From contig NZ_JAGHQT010000018.1 in assembly GCF_017744155.1 (NCBI RefSeq), positions 1 through 64,000 of the forward strand: a DNA stretch of 64,000 nucleotides, read 5' to 3'. Below are positions 46,733 to 55,986 of this stretch, one piece after another. How positions within the stretch are numbered: position 1 is the stretch's first letter; every line of letters begins with the position of its first letter. The position numbers were made by a program, and so were the translations under genes. The DNA comes from Endozoicomonas sp. G2_1. Lineage in GTDB: Bacteria > Pseudomonadota > Gammaproteobacteria > Enterobacterales > Alteromonadaceae. The notes beneath the pieces are model-generated. The model worked only from the letters and a program-made list of their open reading frames with translations. It was not told where the DNA came from and made no database searches.

Positions 46733-47194
46733 TTAACCTTTATCTCGTGCAATATAGGTTTGCAGGCTGGTTATTGGCAACTCGTCATCTTCGTTAAGGC
46801 GAACTTCAATGGTAACGGCTCTCATGTTGCTGTCAGTTGTTCTAACCACTTTTTGTTGCCAAAACCACTCTTTGCTGGCGAGTTCCATTTTGCCTTTTTT
46901 ATTGTTTCTCGGTGGCCAAGTTTCATCTAGGTTGACTTCGACCAGTTGATTACTGGCCACCCAATTGGCAACCATACGCTCTTCTAGTTGACCAATGTGC
47001 CTAACATTGCTACTGGTTGCGCTGACTAATGCGACACCGGCAATCGCCAGTACAGCCATTGCGAGCATGACTTCAATAAGGGTAAAGCCAAAAGAGCGTG
47101 ACTTTGCCCGCTTAGCTCGTTGTTGAAGCTGACTTGAGCTTGTACTTTTTCTGGTGCTTTTTATGATGTTAGGGTTCAAAAGTAGGCTCCCCAA
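46733..47194 (-). CDS. gspI: Type II secretion minor pseudopilin I
   Basis: A 153-residue pseudopilin with RSFGFTLIEVMLAMAVLAIAG after an unusually long basic leader of about 34 residues, and the GspI signature GRRWIL-like region (RMVANWVASNQLVEVNLDE). Start overlaps the end of gspH by about 25 bases. No internal ATG precedes the pilin motif, so the long leader stands unless a non-ATG start is used. Confidence 0.9.
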   Translation of the reverse strand: MGSLLLNPNIIKSTRKSTSSSQLQQRAKRAKSRSFGFTLIEVMLAMAVLAIAGVALVSATSSNVRHIGQLEERMVANWVASNQLVEVNLDETWPPRNNKKGKMELASKEWFWQQKVVRTTDSNMRAVTIEVRLNEDDELPITSLQTYIARDKG

Positions 47195-47807
47195 CTGTTA
47201 AAGGCGGTGAATATAAACCAGTAATAGTGACACTGATATCGAGGTCGTAGGCAAACTCGTCACTGAAACTCAAAATTAAACTGAAAGGGGTGATATCTCC
47301 CCCTGACAATAGATATATTTGTGGCAGTGGCTCAGTCACTTTTTCTTTACGGTTATTGCTGGTGCGCTCGTTTTCTTCTTCTCTTTGCTCTTGCAGTTCT
47401 TGTTGCTGTTCAATGAAGGCTTGGCTATCAAATAATGAAGCCTCTAGTGGTAGGTCGTCGAATACTAATTCGGCTTCGATACCTTCGGGAAATTGGTGGT
47501 AGGTAAACGCCGGTTGGTTTGGGATTTCCGCCCAGCGAGTGCCATCGTAGCCGACGATTTGGTAGCCGGACTTTTCAATAACAACACCGAGTTCAACATT
47601 GTTGAGCATGCCGTATTCAGTGGCAATATCAAAAATGCCCGCAAAGCGGGCACTTTCGCTTGTAAGTTTTTTGTCAGGACTGTCATTGGTGAAGTTAACA
47701 CCGATAACCGAAACCATAATACCAATAACTACAATTACTAGCATGACTTCAATTAAGGTAAAGCCCTTGCTAGTTATTTTGCGATTAGAGGTAAACTTGC
47801 GAATCAT
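47169..47807 (-). CDS. gspH: Type II secretion minor pseudopilin H
   Basis: A 212-residue pseudopilin with SKGFTLIEVMLVIVVIGIMV and the GspH beta domain (IFDIATEYGMLNNVELGVVI, YQIVGYDGTRWAEI). A Glu/Gln-rich insert (QQQELQEQREEENERTS) lies near residue 135-155, making it longer than typical GspH. Confidence 0.9.
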   Translation of the reverse strand: MIRKFTSNRKITSKGFTLIEVMLVIVVIGIMVSVIGVNFTNDSPDKKLTSESARFAGIFDIATEYGMLNNVELGVVIEKSGYQIVGYDGTRWAEIPNQPAFTYHQFPEGIEAELVFDDLPLEASLFDSQAFIEQQQELQEQREEENERTSNNRKEKVTEPLPQIYLLSGGDITPFSLILSFSDEFAYDLDISVTITGLYSPPLTVGEPTFEP

Positions 47808-47840
47808 AAATCACTCTGTTATAGCTAATCAAAGCTATCG

Positions 47841-48284
47841 CTACTGATAGTCGGTTAGGTTCCAGTTGCCAATATCGTCATCAGTACCGGCTTCACCGTC
47901 AGGACCCATCGAGAAAATATCCATATCGCTTTGCTCGCCAGGATTGAGCAATTGGTAATCGTTACCCCAAGGGTCTTTTTGTAAACGCTTTAAATAACCG
48001 CCATTTGGAAAACGACGCGGTAGTGGTTCAATATCCGTTTGGCTGACCAAGGCCTCTAAACCTTGTTCGGTTGACGGGTAGCGAAAGTTATCAATTTTGT
48101 AGCGGTCAAGAGAGTTTTCTAGTGACGTAATATCGATTACCGCACGCTTGATTTGCGCTTGTTCTTGGTTGCCAATTAAGTTAGGTACGACCATAGCAGC
48201 CAAAATACCTAGAATAACAATAACCACCATCACTTCTAACAAGGTAAAACCTTGTTGCTTGGCAGAGTTGATACGCTTGTTCAT
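47841..48284 (-). CDS. gspG: Type II secretion major pseudopilin G
   Basis: The 147-residue main pseudopilin has the prepilin cleavage site QQGFTLLEVMVVIVILGIL, the LENSLDRYKIDNFRYPSTEQGLEAL loop and the calcium-site region FSMGPDGEAGTDDDIGNW. It forms the piston-like pseudopilus. Best-conserved gene of the operon. Confidence 0.97.
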   Translation of the reverse strand: MNKRINSAKQQGFTLLEVMVVIVILGILAAMVVPNLIGNQEQAQIKRAVIDITSLENSLDRYKIDNFRYPSTEQGLEALVSQTDIEPLPRRFPNGGYLKRLQKDPWGNDYQLLNPGEQSDMDIFSMGPDGEAGTDDDIGNWNLTDYQ

Positions 48285-48288
48285 AAAG

Positions 48289-49509
48289 TTAACTTCCTAT
48301 TAAGTTATTAAGCTGGAGAATTGGCTGTAAGATAGCCATTACAATAAATAAAACCACGCCCGCCATAGTCACCATTAACGCTGGTTCGAATGCTTTTAAA
48401 GAAATACTGACTAATGCTTCGAACTCGCGGTCTTGGTTGTCGGCGGCGCGGCCGAGCATTTGTTCAAGTTCACCTGACTTTTCACCACTGGCGATCATAT
48501 GTAACATCATAGGTGGAAATAATTTCGTTTGCTCAAGTGCGACCTTTAAACTGGTACCTTCACGAACTTTGTCGGCCGACTCCTGAACCTTTTGCTTGAT
48601 GTAAAGATTGTCTAGTACTTCACCGGCAATGCGCATGCTCTCTAACAATGGTACTGCACTCGCGGTTAAAATGCTCAAGGTGCGGGCAAAACGAGCCGTA
48701 TTTAAACCGCGGCTGACTTTGCCAATCGCTGGCAAACCAATCATGCGTTGATGATGTTTTAATTTAAAACTCGGTTTTTGTAATAAGCGGTTAAATGCCA
48801 CCATGGCAATTAATATTGCCAATACAATGAATAGACCGTAGTTGTTAACAAAATCACTAGTCGCAATTAAAAATTGTGTCGTACCGGGTAAGTTGGCACC
48901 CATGTGCTCGAATTGGCCGACGATTTCTGGCACGACAAACGCCAATAAAATACCAATAACGCTAATCGCAACAATGGTCATGATAATGGGGTAAACCAAG
49001 GCTTGAATCAGCTGCGAGCGCATTTGCTGACGCTGCTCAGTGTAATCGGCGAGTCGGTTGAGCACCTTTTCTAGATGGCCTGACTTTTCACCGGCGGCAA
49101 CCATAGCGCGGAACAAGTTATTAAAGACTTGTGGAAATTCCGCCATACTTTCAGCGAGGCCGTAACCTTCAGTAACCTTTGAGCGCACCGCCATGATAAT
49201 ACTTTTGAGGCGGTTTTTTTCACATTGCTGTGCTACTGCCATCAATGATTCTTCGAGTGGTAAACCAGATTCGACCAAAGTTGCCAGTTGACGGGTGATT
49301 AACGCCAGTTCAGCTGCAGAAATTTTACTGCGGCTGAAACGGCTTTTAGGGTTGGTAGTTTTCGCCTTTTTTAAACTTTCGCTGACTTCTAGCGGTGTTA
49401 AGCCCTGCTCGCGCAGTAAGCCTCTAACATGGCGCGCAGTGTCACCTTCAATAACGCCTTTTACTGTTTTACCACGGCTATTGACCGCTTGATAATCAAA
49501 TGCTGCCAC
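48289..49509 (-). CDS. gspF: Type II secretion inner-membrane protein F
   Basis: A 406-residue polytopic protein with two GspF domains and three membrane helices (about 170-192, 220-240 and 375-397). Motifs LATLVESGLPLEESL and SILTASAVPLLESMRIA are typical. It forms the core of the assembly platform. Four bases lie between it and gspG. Confidence 0.96.
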   Translation of the reverse strand: MAAFDYQAVNSRGKTVKGVIEGDTARHVRGLLREQGLTPLEVSESLKKAKTTNPKSRFSRSKISAAELALITRQLATLVESGLPLEESLMAVAQQCEKNRLKSIIMAVRSKVTEGYGLAESMAEFPQVFNNLFRAMVAAGEKSGHLEKVLNRLADYTEQRQQMRSQLIQALVYPIIMTIVAISVIGILLAFVVPEIVGQFEHMGANLPGTTQFLIATSDFVNNYGLFIVLAILIAMVAFNRLLQKPSFKLKHHQRMIGLPAIGKVSRGLNTARFARTLSILTASAVPLLESMRIAGEVLDNLYIKQKVQESADKVREGTSLKVALEQTKLFPPMMLHMIASGEKSGELEQMLGRAADNQDREFEALVSISLKAFEPALMVTMAGVVLFIVMAILQPILQLNNLIGS

Positions 49510-49511
49510 GG

Positions 49512-51125
49512 TTAATCCTCGCGGGTGACGCGCAACACTTCTTCTAGCGTAGTAGCGCCAGCAAGTACTTTGTCAAAACCGTCTCGTCGAATACTCGGCG
49601 TTGACTTGCGAATGTGTTTTTCAATCGCTTGTTCGCCTTTGCCGTTGTGAATTAGCTCGCGAACTTTGTCATCAACAAATAATAACTCGTGAATACCGGT
49701 ACGGCCCTTGTAACCCTTGAAATTACACTCGCTACAGCCGACCGCGCGATAAATTACTTGCTGATTGTCGTCTGGCAGGTCGAGTAGATGGCGCTCTTCT
49801 TCGTCTGGTAAGTGGCTTTCGCGACAGTTCGGGCAAAGAGTTCTGACCAGTCGCTGAGCAAGTACGCCGAGCAAGCTCGACGATAACAAGAAAGGCTCAA
49901 CACCCATATCTTCCATACGTGTAATGGCACCTGAGGCGGTATTGGTATGCAGGGTAGATAATACTAAGTGACCAGTTAAACTGGCTTGTACACCTATTTG
50001 TGCGGTTTCTAAGTCGCGAATCTCACCAACCATGACAACGTCTGGATCTTGACGCAAGATTGCTTTTAACCCACGGGCAAAGGTCATATCAACTTTGGTA
50101 TTTACTTGTGTTTGACCAATACCTTCAATGGCGTATTCAATCGGATCTTCTACGGTTAAAACGTTTCGCTGTTTGTGGTCGATTTGACTTAAACCTGCGT
50201 AAAGCGTGGTACTTTTACCGGAACCTGTCGGGCCCGTGACGAGAATAATGCCATGAGGCTTGTCAATTAACTGAGCAAAGCGTTCGCGGTTAGCATCTGT
50301 CATGCCTAGATCTTGTAAGTCTAAGCGAGCAGAGTTTTTGTCGAGTAGACGCAGTACGACTCGTTCACCGTGGCCAGTCGGCATGGTTGATACCCGAACG
50401 TCGACCGCTCGACCAGCGATGCGCAATGAAATTCGACCATCTTGTGGAATGCGTTTTTCAGCGATGTCGAGCTTGGCCATAACCTTGATACGGGATACCA
50501 ACAGCGAGGCTAGCTTGCGATTAGGTGTTAATACCTCGCGCAATACGCCGTCAATACGGAAGCGAATTTTGAGGCTTTGCTCAAAGGTTTCGATGTGAAT
50601 ATCTGACGCGTTTTCTTTGATCGCTTCACTAAGCATGGCGTTGATCAGCTTAATAATCGGCGCATCATCTTCGTTTTCTAACAGATCTTCAGTTTCGACC
50701 ATTTCGTCAGCGAGTGAATAAAGGTCGACTTCATTACCAATGTCTTCCATCACTTGTTTCGCTTCAGAAGAGTCGCGCTGATAGGTTTCTGTCAGTAACA
50801 GTTCAAACTTATCGCTTGGCACAGACTCTAGTTCGAAGCTGGTTTTTAACACTCGTCTGACTTCGAGTAGGGCATCTAAGTTAAGGGCAGAGGTACAATA
50901 GACTTTTTGGCTATCACCTTGGTCTTGAACCAGGATGTTATGGCGTTTGGCGAAACCAAATGGCAAGCGAAACAAAGTATTGTCGGCCTGCTCTTGGTTA
51001 AGTGCTTGTGCTGAAATTTGTTCAGAGTCGTCTCTATGCTCAGGGCTGTTTTCATGCTCAAGGCTGTTTCCCTGTTCACGGCTGTTCAAACTATCGAGCA
51101 TTTCAGCAACGTCTTGATCACTCAT
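49512..51125 (-). CDS. gspE: Type II secretion ATPase E
   Basis: The 537-residue hexameric ATPase has an N-terminal GspL-binding domain, Walker [11 protein letters not shown] near 300, an Asp box, Walker B and the tetracysteine zinc site (CPNC ... [12 protein letters not shown]). It powers pseudopilus growth. The first 40 residues hold an acidic stretch encoded by three imperfect 18-base repeats, absent from usual GspE. Confidence 0.96.
   Translation of the reverse strand: MSDQDVAEMLDSLNSREQGNSLEHENSPEHRDDSEQISAQALNQEQADNTLFRLPFGFAKRHNILVQDQGDSQKVYCTSALNLDALLEVRRVLKTSFELESVPSDKFELLLTETYQRDSSEAKQVMEDIGNEVDLYSLADEMVETEDLLENEDDAPIIKLINAMLSEAIKENASDIHIETFEQSLKIRFRIDGVLREVLTPNRKLASLLVSRIKVMAKLDIAEKRIPQDGRISLRIAGRAVDVRVSTMPTGHGERVVLRLLDKNSARLDLQDLGMTDANRERFAQLIDKPHGIILVTGPTGSGKSTTLYAGLSQIDHKQRNVLTVEDPIEYAIEGIGQTQVNTKVDMTFARGLKAILRQDPDVVMVGEIRDLETAQIGVQASLTGHLVLSTLHTNTASGAITRMEDMGVEPFLLSSSLLGVLAQRLVRTLCPNCRESHLPDEEERHLLDLPDDNQQVIYRAVGCSECNFKGYKGRTGIHELLFVDDKVRELIHNGKGEQAIEKHIRKSTPSIRRDGFDKVLAGATTLEEVLRVTRED
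51036..51089. repeat. Three imperfect 18-bp tandem repeats in the gspE 5' region
   Basis: Units at 51036-51053, 51054-51071 and 51072-51089 share the pattern (A/C)TG(C/T)TCA-GGCTGTT. They encode the NSREQG / NSLEHE / NSPEHR series in the N-terminal linker and preserve the reading frame. Confidence 0.8.
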
Positions 51126-51145
51126 AATTACTTCCTAAAGTCGGC

Positions 51146-53251
51146 CTATTCTTTGTGTGACTTGTGTTGGCTCGACTTGTCTTGCTCTGATTTTTCTGCT
51201 TGCTGCTTTTGATATTCTTCAAATGATGGCGGCAACGCTAGTTGATCGTTCCATTCAGGCAAGATCGGTAAGTGCTCATCACTCACCAGTGATAAACCTT
51301 GTTCTTTACGTAAAATCTCTTTGGCGCGAATATAGTTGTATTTCTTTTCTGTTTCACGGTTCATTGTTTCGCCGTCACGGATAATGGTCGGACGTAAGAA
51401 CACCATTAGGTTGCGCTTGCGAACAGTATTACTGGTTGAGCTAAACAAGTGACCAAGCACTGGAATATCACCCAATAGCGGTACTTTCTGCTTACTTTCT
51501 TGAACGTCTTCATCGATTAAACCACCAAGAATAACGGTTGCGCCGTCATCTGCTAATACGGTTGTGGTGATTTCGCGCTTGTTAATTGAAATATCGACAC
51601 CGGTTGCGCCACTGACCGATGACACTTCTTGCTCAATGGTTAATTGAACACCGGTGCCTTCGTTAACCTGTGGTGTGACTTTTAGCTTGATACCTACTTC
51701 CTGACGATCAACGGTTTGGAACGGGTTAGTATTATTCGCACCAGCAGTTGAACCAGTTAAAATTGGGATTTCTTGACCGACGAGGAATGAAGCTTCTTCG
51801 TTGTCTAATGTGGTGATACTCGGTGTCGCAAGAATATTAGAGTTAGTATCATTGCTGACCGCTTGAATGATTGCGCCCCAGTTGTCGCGAGCAACACCAA
51901 TTGTCATACCACTCACTTGGCCTAATACCTGTGCTAGTAGGGTGAAATCGCCGTCTACATCTGGTTGATCTGGGTTTACCGTGGTTTGGCCATTTTCAGA
52001 AACCACGGTGCTTCCGCGTTGGCCCGGAGTACTACGCGCAGCGAGCGCTGCGGCGCCAACTTGGCTAATGGTTGCCGAACCATTGGTGAATTGCGTTAAG
52101 CCTGCTTCTTCGTGATACCACTGGACACCAAGACTCGCGCCATCACCTTCAAATACTTCAACGATAATCGCTTCAACTAACACCTGTGCGCGGCGTACGT
52201 CAAGCTGGCGAATAACCGCTTCTAATGAGCGCAGCATATCTGGCTGAGCAGTAATCACAATTGAGTTGGTATCTTCGTGGGCGTCGATGCTGATATTGCG
52301 TTGTTGACTGCGGCGGTTATTGGCTTGACCAGCTTTTTCTTCCGCTTCAATTGATTCACTAACGCCTTTTAAAACATCGACAAGATCTTCAGCTTTCGCG
52401 TACTTGAGGTAGTAAACACGGGTATTGCCATTACTTTCTAGCTCGCTATCAAGTCGTTTAACTAATTTGGCAATGCGCTCACGTGCTTGTAACTCACCGC
52501 TGACGATAACACTGTTAGTGCGGTCATCAGCGACGATTTTAGGAATTAAGAAAGTTGGCGTACCGGCTTTACCGGTTGATTTGTTCATCGCTTCAATAAT
52601 GCGCACCATTTCACCAGCAGAAGCATACTGCAAACGAATGATTTGAACGTCTTGGTCCCCAGCGCGGTCAACTCGTTCAATGATTTTAACCAAGCGATTA
52701 ACCACGGCAGCCGAGCCTGTTAACATAATGACGTTGGCTGGGTCGTAGTTAGTTACATTGCCGCTGCCAGCTTGGTCAGACAATTGACGAAGCAAAGGGA
52801 CAAGTTCGCGAACGGTGACGTTTTTTACTTCGACAATGCGGGTGACCATTTCGTCACCGCTGTGAGTATCGTTATCGCCAACGACTGGAATTGCTGAGGT
52901 TTTGGCATTTTTCTCACGGATAATTTTAATCACGTTATTATCCATTTGAACCGCGGCAAAACCGTAAACTTCAAGTACGTTTAGAAAGAACTGATAGTAT
53001 TGTTCTTCTGTTAACAAGTCGTAGCTGCGAACATTGACCTTACCGCGGACGTTAGGATCAACAATCATGGTTTTTTGTAAGTTTTTACCAACAGTATTGA
53101 TAAACTCGGTTATTTCCGTGTTTTTAAAGTTCGCTGAAATCTGTGTTGCTTGCACAGTTGTCGGCGCTGTTAAACCGGCTGCTAATGAGAGTGCAATGGC
53201 ACTTGATACCAATAGTGGTTTAATGCGAGTTGCGCTGAATAGTTGGCGCAT
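51146..53251 (-). CDS. gspD: Type II secretion secretin D
   Basis: The 701-residue outer-membrane channel has a signal peptide (MRQLFSATRIKPLLVSSAIALSLAAG), N0 to N3 domains and a secretin domain (SNILATPSITTLDNEEASFLVGQEIP, VPLLGDIPVLGHLFSS). Start 53251 follows a GGGGA site; an ATG seven codons upstream (53272) would disturb the signal peptide. The tail is Lys/Glu/Gln-rich (QQAEKSEQDKSSQHKS), possibly the pilotin-binding S region. Confidence 0.95.
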   Translation of the reverse strand: MRQLFSATRIKPLLVSSAIALSLAAGLTAPTTVQATQISANFKNTEITEFINTVGKNLQKTMIVDPNVRGKVNVRSYDLLTEEQYYQFFLNVLEVYGFAAVQMDNNVIKIIREKNAKTSAIPVVGDNDTHSGDEMVTRIVEVKNVTVRELVPLLRQLSDQAGSGNVTNYDPANVIMLTGSAAVVNRLVKIIERVDRAGDQDVQIIRLQYASAGEMVRIIEAMNKSTGKAGTPTFLIPKIVADDRTNSVIVSGELQARERIAKLVKRLDSELESNGNTRVYYLKYAKAEDLVDVLKGVSESIEAEEKAGQANNRRSQQRNISIDAHEDTNSIVITAQPDMLRSLEAVIRQLDVRRAQVLVEAIIVEVFEGDGASLGVQWYHEEAGLTQFTNGSATISQVGAAALAARSTPGQRGSTVVSENGQTTVNPDQPDVDGDFTLLAQVLGQVSGMTIGVARDNWGAIIQAVSNDTNSNILATPSITTLDNEEASFLVGQEIPILTGSTAGANNTNPFQTVDRQEVGIKLKVTPQVNEGTGVQLTIEQEVSSVSGATGVDISINKREITTTVLADDGATVILGGLIDEDVQESKQKVPLLGDIPVLGHLFSSTSNTVRKRNLMVFLRPTIIRDGETMNRETEKKYNYIRAKEILRKEQGLSLVSDEHLPILPEWNDQLALPPSFEEYQKQQAEKSEQDKSSQHKSHKE

Positions 53252-53281
53252 GGATAAATTCCCCATTGTCATGCTTGATCG

Positions 53282-54241
53282 TTAACCGTTATCAATGCTG
53301 AATAGTATTTCTTTTAATTCGTCGCCACGTTGTATGAGCAGAGACACTTCTTGTTCCTGACGCAAAGCTTTTAACGCTTGGCTGGCTTCTGACAACTGCG
53401 TTAAATCAAAGCCGTTTATTTCAATAGCGATATCGCCTCGTTTCAAACCCGCCGCTTTAAAAAGCGAATTATTGCCACTGGGCGAAAGTCTGTAGCCGAT
53501 TAACTTGCCATTTTTAACCGCTTGCGTTGGCGTAAAATAATCGAGTACTTTTTTAGGATTTTGTGCAATGTCTTTTCTCAGACCGGAAATCTGCTGGCTA
53601 AGTTCACGATTTTTGCGTTGATCGACAACTGCTTTTGCCGTTGGTGTGGCACTGGTATTAGTTTGTAGCTGAGCGTTATCTTGAGTTTTTACCGCAATTG
53701 GTTGGGGCTGAGTAACGGTTTTACTAAACTCAAAGCCGTCTAGCATTAAGGTTTCAAGACGACCGGATTGCTTGATAAGTACGCGATCAGGTAAAATTTG
53801 GTCAATGCTAGCGCGAGTACCGGTAATTTGATCGCCAATACCATACGTTTCTTGGCGGCCAGAATTTTCGATAATTGCTGCGGCAGTGTTTTCATTTTGC
53901 GTGGCAACAACGCCAGATAGTTTTAAATTTAGTCTCGTTTCTGGCGCGTCTTGCACTTGTACTGTTTTCGGTTTGTTATCTGCAACTGCTTGATATTGAC
54001 CGAATAGATTAAGCGCTTTGATGCCACTGAGGTTAATCGTTTTCGATGAAGATGCCGTTGAATGAACAGTGACCGGCAGTGATGATTTTATTTGTGGTTG
54101 TGGCGCTAACAGCCAAGTAATTTGCGCTAACACATACGCTATATAGCCAATTAGCAAGACAATAATGACCTGAGTAATTTTTTTCTGTGGCAGCTTGTCG
54201 AGGGCTTCTTGTAAAGAAGCCAAGTTATTTGGCACTTGCAT
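53282..54241 (-). CDS. gspC: Type II secretion protein C
   Basis: A 319-residue protein with one membrane helix (about 22-42), a periplasmic homology region (LSGVVATQNENTAAAIIENSGRQETYGIGD) that contacts GspD, and a C-terminal PDZ domain (IGYRLSPSGNNSLFKAAGLKRGDIAIEINGFDL). It helps choose substrates. First gene of the operon. Confidence 0.95.
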   Translation of the reverse strand: MQVPNNLASLQEALDKLPQKKITQVIIVLLIGYIAYVLAQITWLLAPQPQIKSSLPVTVHSTASSSKTINLSGIKALNLFGQYQAVADNKPKTVQVQDAPETRLNLKLSGVVATQNENTAAAIIENSGRQETYGIGDQITGTRASIDQILPDRVLIKQSGRLETLMLDGFEFSKTVTQPQPIAVKTQDNAQLQTNTSATPTAKAVVDQRKNRELSQQISGLRKDIAQNPKKVLDYFTPTQAVKNGKLIGYRLSPSGNNSLFKAAGLKRGDIAIEINGFDLTQLSEASQALKALRQEQEVSLLIQRGDELKEILFSIDNG

Positions 54242-54283
54242 GGTTAATAATAAGTTTGTTTTCGCGTAAAATATGACTTGTCG

Positions 54284-54312
54284 ATAATACTTGAGCGAAG
54301 CTCGTTCAACAA
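54284..54312 (-). promoter_or_regulatory. Putative promoter of the gspC-N operon
   Basis: On the minus strand TTGTTG (54312-54307) and TATTAT (54289-54284) are spaced by 17 bases, with the predicted start point about 35 bases before gspC. Confidence 0.5.
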
Positions 54313-54434
54313 GATAACGCTAACATATTTTTGTTACATTTTGTCAACAATCTGTAATTAAACTCATTATCATTTAGCTGGCTGCTGCTAAATTGTACGC
54401 ATCGCAGCGCCTTGGTAAAAAGTTGAACGAGTCT

Positions 54435-54460
54435 CTTGATAACGCTGGAGATAGCCATAC
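54435..54460 (+). promoter_or_regulatory. Sigma32-like heat-shock promoter of hslR-hslO
   Basis: CTTGATA (54435-54441) and a CCAT-centred -10 (54453-54460) are spaced by 11 bases, matching the heat-shock sigma pattern CTTGAAA / CCCCAT. Both downstream genes are known heat-shock genes, which supports the reading. Confidence 0.5.
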
Positions 54461-54564
54461 ATTAGCAAAGTGTGATTTCCCTTAGTCTATATGCTTGAGT
54501 TAAAGGCTTTTGCGTAAAGGCAAAATGCGCAGAAATAATTGAGAAGACAGCAAAGAATAACATT

Positions 54565-54996
54565 ATGGCAAATAAAAAATCGCCAGTCGTAAAATCTTCG
54601 TCTGAGAATGATAAAAACTCTGGCGTCAGGTTAGATAAATGGCTGTGGGCAGCAAGATTTTATAAAACACGGGCGTTGGCCAAGCAAATGATTGATGGCG
54701 GTAAAGTGTTTTACAACGGGCAGCGCTCTAAATCGGGCAAGCTTGTTAGCATCGGCGATAAAATCCGCGTTCGTCAGGGCTATGAAGAAAAAGAGGTGCT
54801 GATTGTTGCTTTGGCAGATAAGCGCCGTGATGCGACGTTTGCACAAACCTTGTATCAGGAAACTGAAGCGAGTATTAAGGTCAGAGAAGACAATGCTCTC
54901 GCGCGCAAACAAGGTATTTTATTGAGTCCAGCATCTGAGACTAAACCGGATAAAAAGCAGCGTCGTCAAATCCGACAATTTAAAGAAAGAGTGTAA
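54565..54996 (+). CDS. hslR: Ribosome-associated heat shock protein Hsp15
   Basis: A 143-residue S4-domain RNA-binding protein (VRLDKWLWAARFYKTRALAKQMIDGGKV). It binds stalled 50S subunits carrying a nascent chain so they can be recycled. Basic, Gln/Arg-rich tail. Five bases before hslO. Confidence 0.95.
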   Translation: MANKKSPVVKSSSENDKNSGVRLDKWLWAARFYKTRALAKQMIDGGKVFYNGQRSKSGKLVSIGDKIRVRQGYEEKEVLIVALADKRRDATFAQTLYQETEASIKVREDNALARKQGILLSPASETKPDKKQRRQIRQFKERV

Positions 54997-55001
54997 GATT
55001 A

Positions 55002-55862
55002 ATGTCAAATTTTGACCAATTGAATCGATATTTATTCGATGATCTCCACGTAAGGGGAGAACTTGTTCAACTCGAGCAAAGTTATCAACAAATTATAGCC
55101 AACCACGATTATCCACAGGGGGTCAAAACCTTATTGGGTGAATTGATGGCGGCGACTTGTTTATTGACTGCAACCTTGAAGTTTGAAGGTGAGATCACTG
55201 TGCAAATTCAAGGTGATGGTCCAGTGAGTTATATGGCGATTAACGGTGATGATAAGCAAGTGATGCGCGGTATTGCCAAGCTTAATCAAGTGACCGAAGC
55301 CGAAGGCTTAGCGGCCCTAATTGGCAAAGGCACCATGGTGATTACGATTAGACCGTCTAAGGGTGAACCTTATCAAGGCGTTGTTGCATTAGAGGCCGAT
55401 ACCTTAGCAGAGTGTTTAGCACACTATTTTGAAGTCTCGGAGCAAATTCCTACCACTATGTGGTTGTTTGTCGATCGCGAAAACGACAAGATTGCTGGTA
55501 GTTTGGTTCAGCTGTTACCCGATGGCGAAAACAAAGAGAAACAGCAGCAAGACTATGAACACCTTTGCCAGTTAACGCAAACCATTAAAGCAGAAGAAAT
55601 TTTTAACCTACCAGCAGAAGAGTTGTTATATCGTTTGTATCATCAAGAACAAGTGCGCTTGTTTGAGCCGCAAGCGGTAACTTATCAATGCTCGTGTTCT
55701 GCGGATAAGTGTTTAACTGCAATTGCGCAAATTGGTCAACAAGCGATTGATGAAATTATTGAAGAGCAAGGTCAAATCAGTATGAATTGTGATTACTGCA
55801 ATACTACTTATCGGTTTGATCAGCAGCAGATTAATGCGTTTGTAAATCCAACTAAACACTAA
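55002..55862 (+). CDS. hslO: Redox-regulated chaperone Hsp33
   Basis: The 286-residue holdase is switched on by oxidation. The zinc switch cysteines are C230 and C232 (CSC) and C263 and C266 (CDYC), all present. N-terminal substrate domain complete (TLKFEGEITVQIQGDGPVS). Cotranscribed with hslR. Confidence 0.96.
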   Translation: MSNFDQLNRYLFDDLHVRGELVQLEQSYQQIIANHDYPQGVKTLLGELMAATCLLTATLKFEGEITVQIQGDGPVSYMAINGDDKQVMRGIAKLNQVTEAEGLAALIGKGTMVITIRPSKGEPYQGVVALEADTLAECLAHYFEVSEQIPTTMWLFVDRENDKIAGSLVQLLPDGENKEKQQQDYEHLCQLTQTIKAEEIFNLPAEELLYRLYHQEQVRLFEPQAVTYQCSCSADKCLTAIAQIGQQAIDEIIEEQGQISMNCDYCNTTYRFDQQQINAFVNPTKH

Positions 55863-55932
55863 CAGTTACTGCTACTTAACATCGAAGAATTGAGGTTATT
55901 CGATACCTTAAAAACGATAAAAATTATGTATA

Positions 55933-55973
55933 AAAAAATCAGCATCGACGATTAAATCGATGCTGGTTTTTTA
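55933..55973. terminator. Bidirectional terminator between hslO and the subtilase gene
   Basis: 9-base arms CAGCATCGA / TCGATGCTG with an 8-base loop are flanked by seven As and six Ts. It lies between two convergent genes. Confidence 0.8.
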
Positions 55974-55986
55974 TTTCTATTAGCTA

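Larger units (their letters stand above)
54242..54564. other. Intergenic region between gspC and hslR with divergent promoters
   Basis: No gene is seen in these 323 bases. The left part holds the leftward sigma70-like promoter of the gsp operon and the right part a sigma32-like promoter for hslR-hslO. The middle is AT-rich with no clear operator. Confidence 0.6.
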
